Below, piece after piece: positions 14,779-15,967 of a stretch of 15,967 nt of DNA. Numbering within the stretch: position 1 is the stretch's first letter; every line of letters starts with the position of its first letter. The notes below the pieces were generated by a model, which saw only the letters and a program-made list of their open reading frames with translations, did not search any database and had not been told where the DNA came from. Both the position numbers and the translations under genes were made by a program. The stretch comes from Clostridia bacterium (GTDB lineage Bacteria; Bacillota; Clostridia; Oscillospirales; Acutalibacteraceae). The DNA lies in contig CAAEIM010000185.1 of NCBI GenBank assembly GCA_900755995.1, positions 1 to 15,967 on the forward strand, given 5' to 3'.

Positions 14779-15864
14779 ATGGCAAGAGTATATAATTTTT
14801 CTGCCGGTCCTTCAATGCTTCCGGAGGCAGTATTAAAGACAGCAGCAGACGAGATGCTTGATTATCAGGGCAGCGGACAGAGCGTAATGGAAATGTCGCA
14901 CCGCAGCAAAACCTATGACAAGATTATCAAGGATGCAGAGGCTTTGCTTCGCGAGATTATGAACATTCCTGACAATTACAAGGTAATGTTCCTTCAGGGC
15001 GGCGGTTCTACACAGTTCGCTATGGTAGCACTCAACTTTATGAACAAGAACAACAAGGCTGATTATATCATCACAGGTCAGTGGGCTAAAAAGGCTTACA
15101 AGGAAGCTGCACGTTACGGTGATGCAAAGGCTGTGGCTTCTTCTGAGGATAAGACTTTCTCTTATATTCCAAAGACAGATAAGTCAATGTTCAGAGAGGA
15201 TGCCGACTATGTTTATATTTGTATGAATAACACTATCTACGGCACTGTATATCACGAACTTCCTGATACAGGCGATATTCCGCTTATTGCAGATATTTCA
15301 TCCTGCATTCTTTCAGAGCCTATTGATGTTACTAAGTTCGGCGCACTTTTTGCAGGTGCACAGAAGAATATGGCTCCGGCCGGTCTTACAATCGCTATTG
15401 TTCGTGAGGACTTAATCGGCAATGCTATGGATATTTGCCCGACAATGCTTAACTACAAAACACATGCAGACGCTGATTCACTATTCAATACACCACCTTG
15501 CTACACAATCTATATTGCAAAGCTTGTTCTTGAGTGGATTAAGAATGAGATTGGCGGTCTTGATAAGATGAAGGAGCTTAACGAGAAAAAGGCAAAGCTT
15601 CTTTACGATTTCCTCGACAGCTCAGAACTTTTCAAGGGTACAGTTGTAGCTGAGGACCGTTCACTTATGAATGTTCCTTTTGTAACAGGTGACGCTGACC
15701 TCGACGCAAAGTTTGTTAAAGAGGCAACCGAGGCAGGACTTGTTAATATTAAGGGTCACCGTACGGTTGGCGGTATGAGAGCTTCTATCTACAACGCTAT
15801 GCCTTATGAGGGTGTAGAAACTCTTGTAAACTTTATGAAAAAATTTGAGGCAGAAAACAAGTAA
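14779..15864 (+). CDS. serC: Phosphoserine aminotransferase
   Basis: A 361-residue PLP enzyme of the class V aminotransferase fold. It converts 3-phosphohydroxypyruvate and glutamate to phosphoserine and 2-oxoglutarate, step two of serine synthesis. Near its N-terminus is FSAGPSMLP (7-15). EMSHRSK lies at 38-44, FLQGGGSTQFAM at 71-82, ADISS at 171-175 and the PLP lysine Lys196 in GAQKNMAPAGL. HRTVGGMRASIYNA lies at 327-340. Length and order match SerC of Firmicutes. AAGGGAGA at 14763-14770, eight bases before ATG, is the ribosome site. It is followed after 34 bases by the start of serA with no terminator between, so the two form an operon. Confidence 0.97.
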   Translation: MARVYNFSAGPSMLPEAVLKTAADEMLDYQGSGQSVMEMSHRSKTYDKIIKDAEALLREIMNIPDNYKVMFLQGGGSTQFAMVALNFMNKNNKADYIITGQWAKKAYKEAARYGDAKAVASSEDKTFSYIPKTDKSMFREDADYVYICMNNTIYGTVYHELPDTGDIPLIADISSCILSEPIDVTKFGALFAGAQKNMAPAGLTIAIVREDLIGNAMDICPTMLNYKTHADADSLFNTPPCYTIYIAKLVLEWIKNEIGGLDKMKELNEKKAKLLYDFLDSSELFKGTVVAEDRSLMNVPFVTGDADLDAKFVKEATEAGLVNIKGHRTVGGMRASIYNAMPYEGVETLVNFMKKFEAENK

Positions 15865-15898
15865 TTCTGCACTAATAAATTAAAGAGGATGAATGACA

Positions 15899-15967
15899 AT
15901 GTTTAATATACTTACTCTCAATAAAATTGCAGCCGTTGGCACAAGCCGTCTCGGCGACAATTATTCA
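15899..15967 (+). CDS. serA: D-3-phosphoglycerate dehydrogenase, 5' fragment cut by the window edge
   Basis: Only 23 codons are present (MFNILTLNKIAAVG, then TSRLGDNYS). This opening resembles Clostridial SerA proteins, which commonly start with a NI-x-TLNKI-type segment, and the position right after serC supports the call. The enzyme would oxidise 3-phosphoglycerate with NAD as step one of serine synthesis. AAAGAGGA at 15882-15889 is the ribosome site. An in-frame ATG two codons earlier, at 15893, is an alternative start. The reading frame is open to the last base of the window. Confidence 0.8.
   Translation, partial: MFNILTLNKIAAVGTSRLGDNYS

Overview
The window looks like ordinary chromosome from a Gram-positive anaerobe of the class Clostridia, probably near the Ruminococcus/Oscillospiraceae group. 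This placement is inferred. It rests on AT-rich intergenic DNA around moderately AT-rich genes, strong AGGAGG-type ribosome binding sites, sigma-A promoters close to TTGACA-17-TATAAT, a lipoprotein cyclophilin, a cobalamin-dependent methionine synthase split from its activation module, and pyrC/pyrF and serC/serA neighbourhoods. I see no insertion sequence, phage gene, CRISPR array, rRNA or tRNA.

Layout. (1) Positions 1-1963 are on the minus strand: a possible partial gene at the left edge, two hairpins, a HAD phosphatase-like gene, and a secreted cyclophilin lipoprotein that shares a transcript with it. (2) Positions 1964-2169 form a divergent promoter region with well-spaced -35/-10 boxes on both strands. 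(3) Positions 2170-5188 hold the methionine synthase activation protein overlapping metH, closed by a terminator. (4) Positions 5189-5542 are a long AT-rich gap with a perfect consensus promoter. It drives a membrane-bound nucleotide-sugar 4,6-dehydratase and then glmS, closed by a strong terminator. (5) Positions 9292-9592 hold a second terminator and a promoter. They lead into a four-gene same-strand run: an unrecognised single-pass membrane protein with an acidic middle and a very basic tail, pyrC, a DRE-TIM aldolase-like enzyme, and pyrF. (6) From 14690 a new promoter drives serC and the first codons of serA, which runs off the right edge.

How the genes work together. GlmS makes glucosamine-6-phosphate, the entry to UDP-GlcNAc, and the dehydratase next to it probably consumes UDP-GlcNAc for modified surface sugars. 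PyrC and PyrF are steps of UMP synthesis; the other pyr genes are not in the window. SerA and SerC are the first two steps of serine synthesis. The HAD protein at the left is of a family that includes phosphoserine phosphatase, but nothing local proves that role. MetH and its activator form one methionine-synthesis and repair module.

I found no convincing new multi-gene system. The items most worth a second look are the start of pyrC (an ideal Shine-Dalgarno placed in front of ATA), the unrecognised 588-residue membrane protein, the orphan aldolase between pyrC and pyrF, the four-cysteine tail of the MetH activator, and the palindromes inside two strong promoters.
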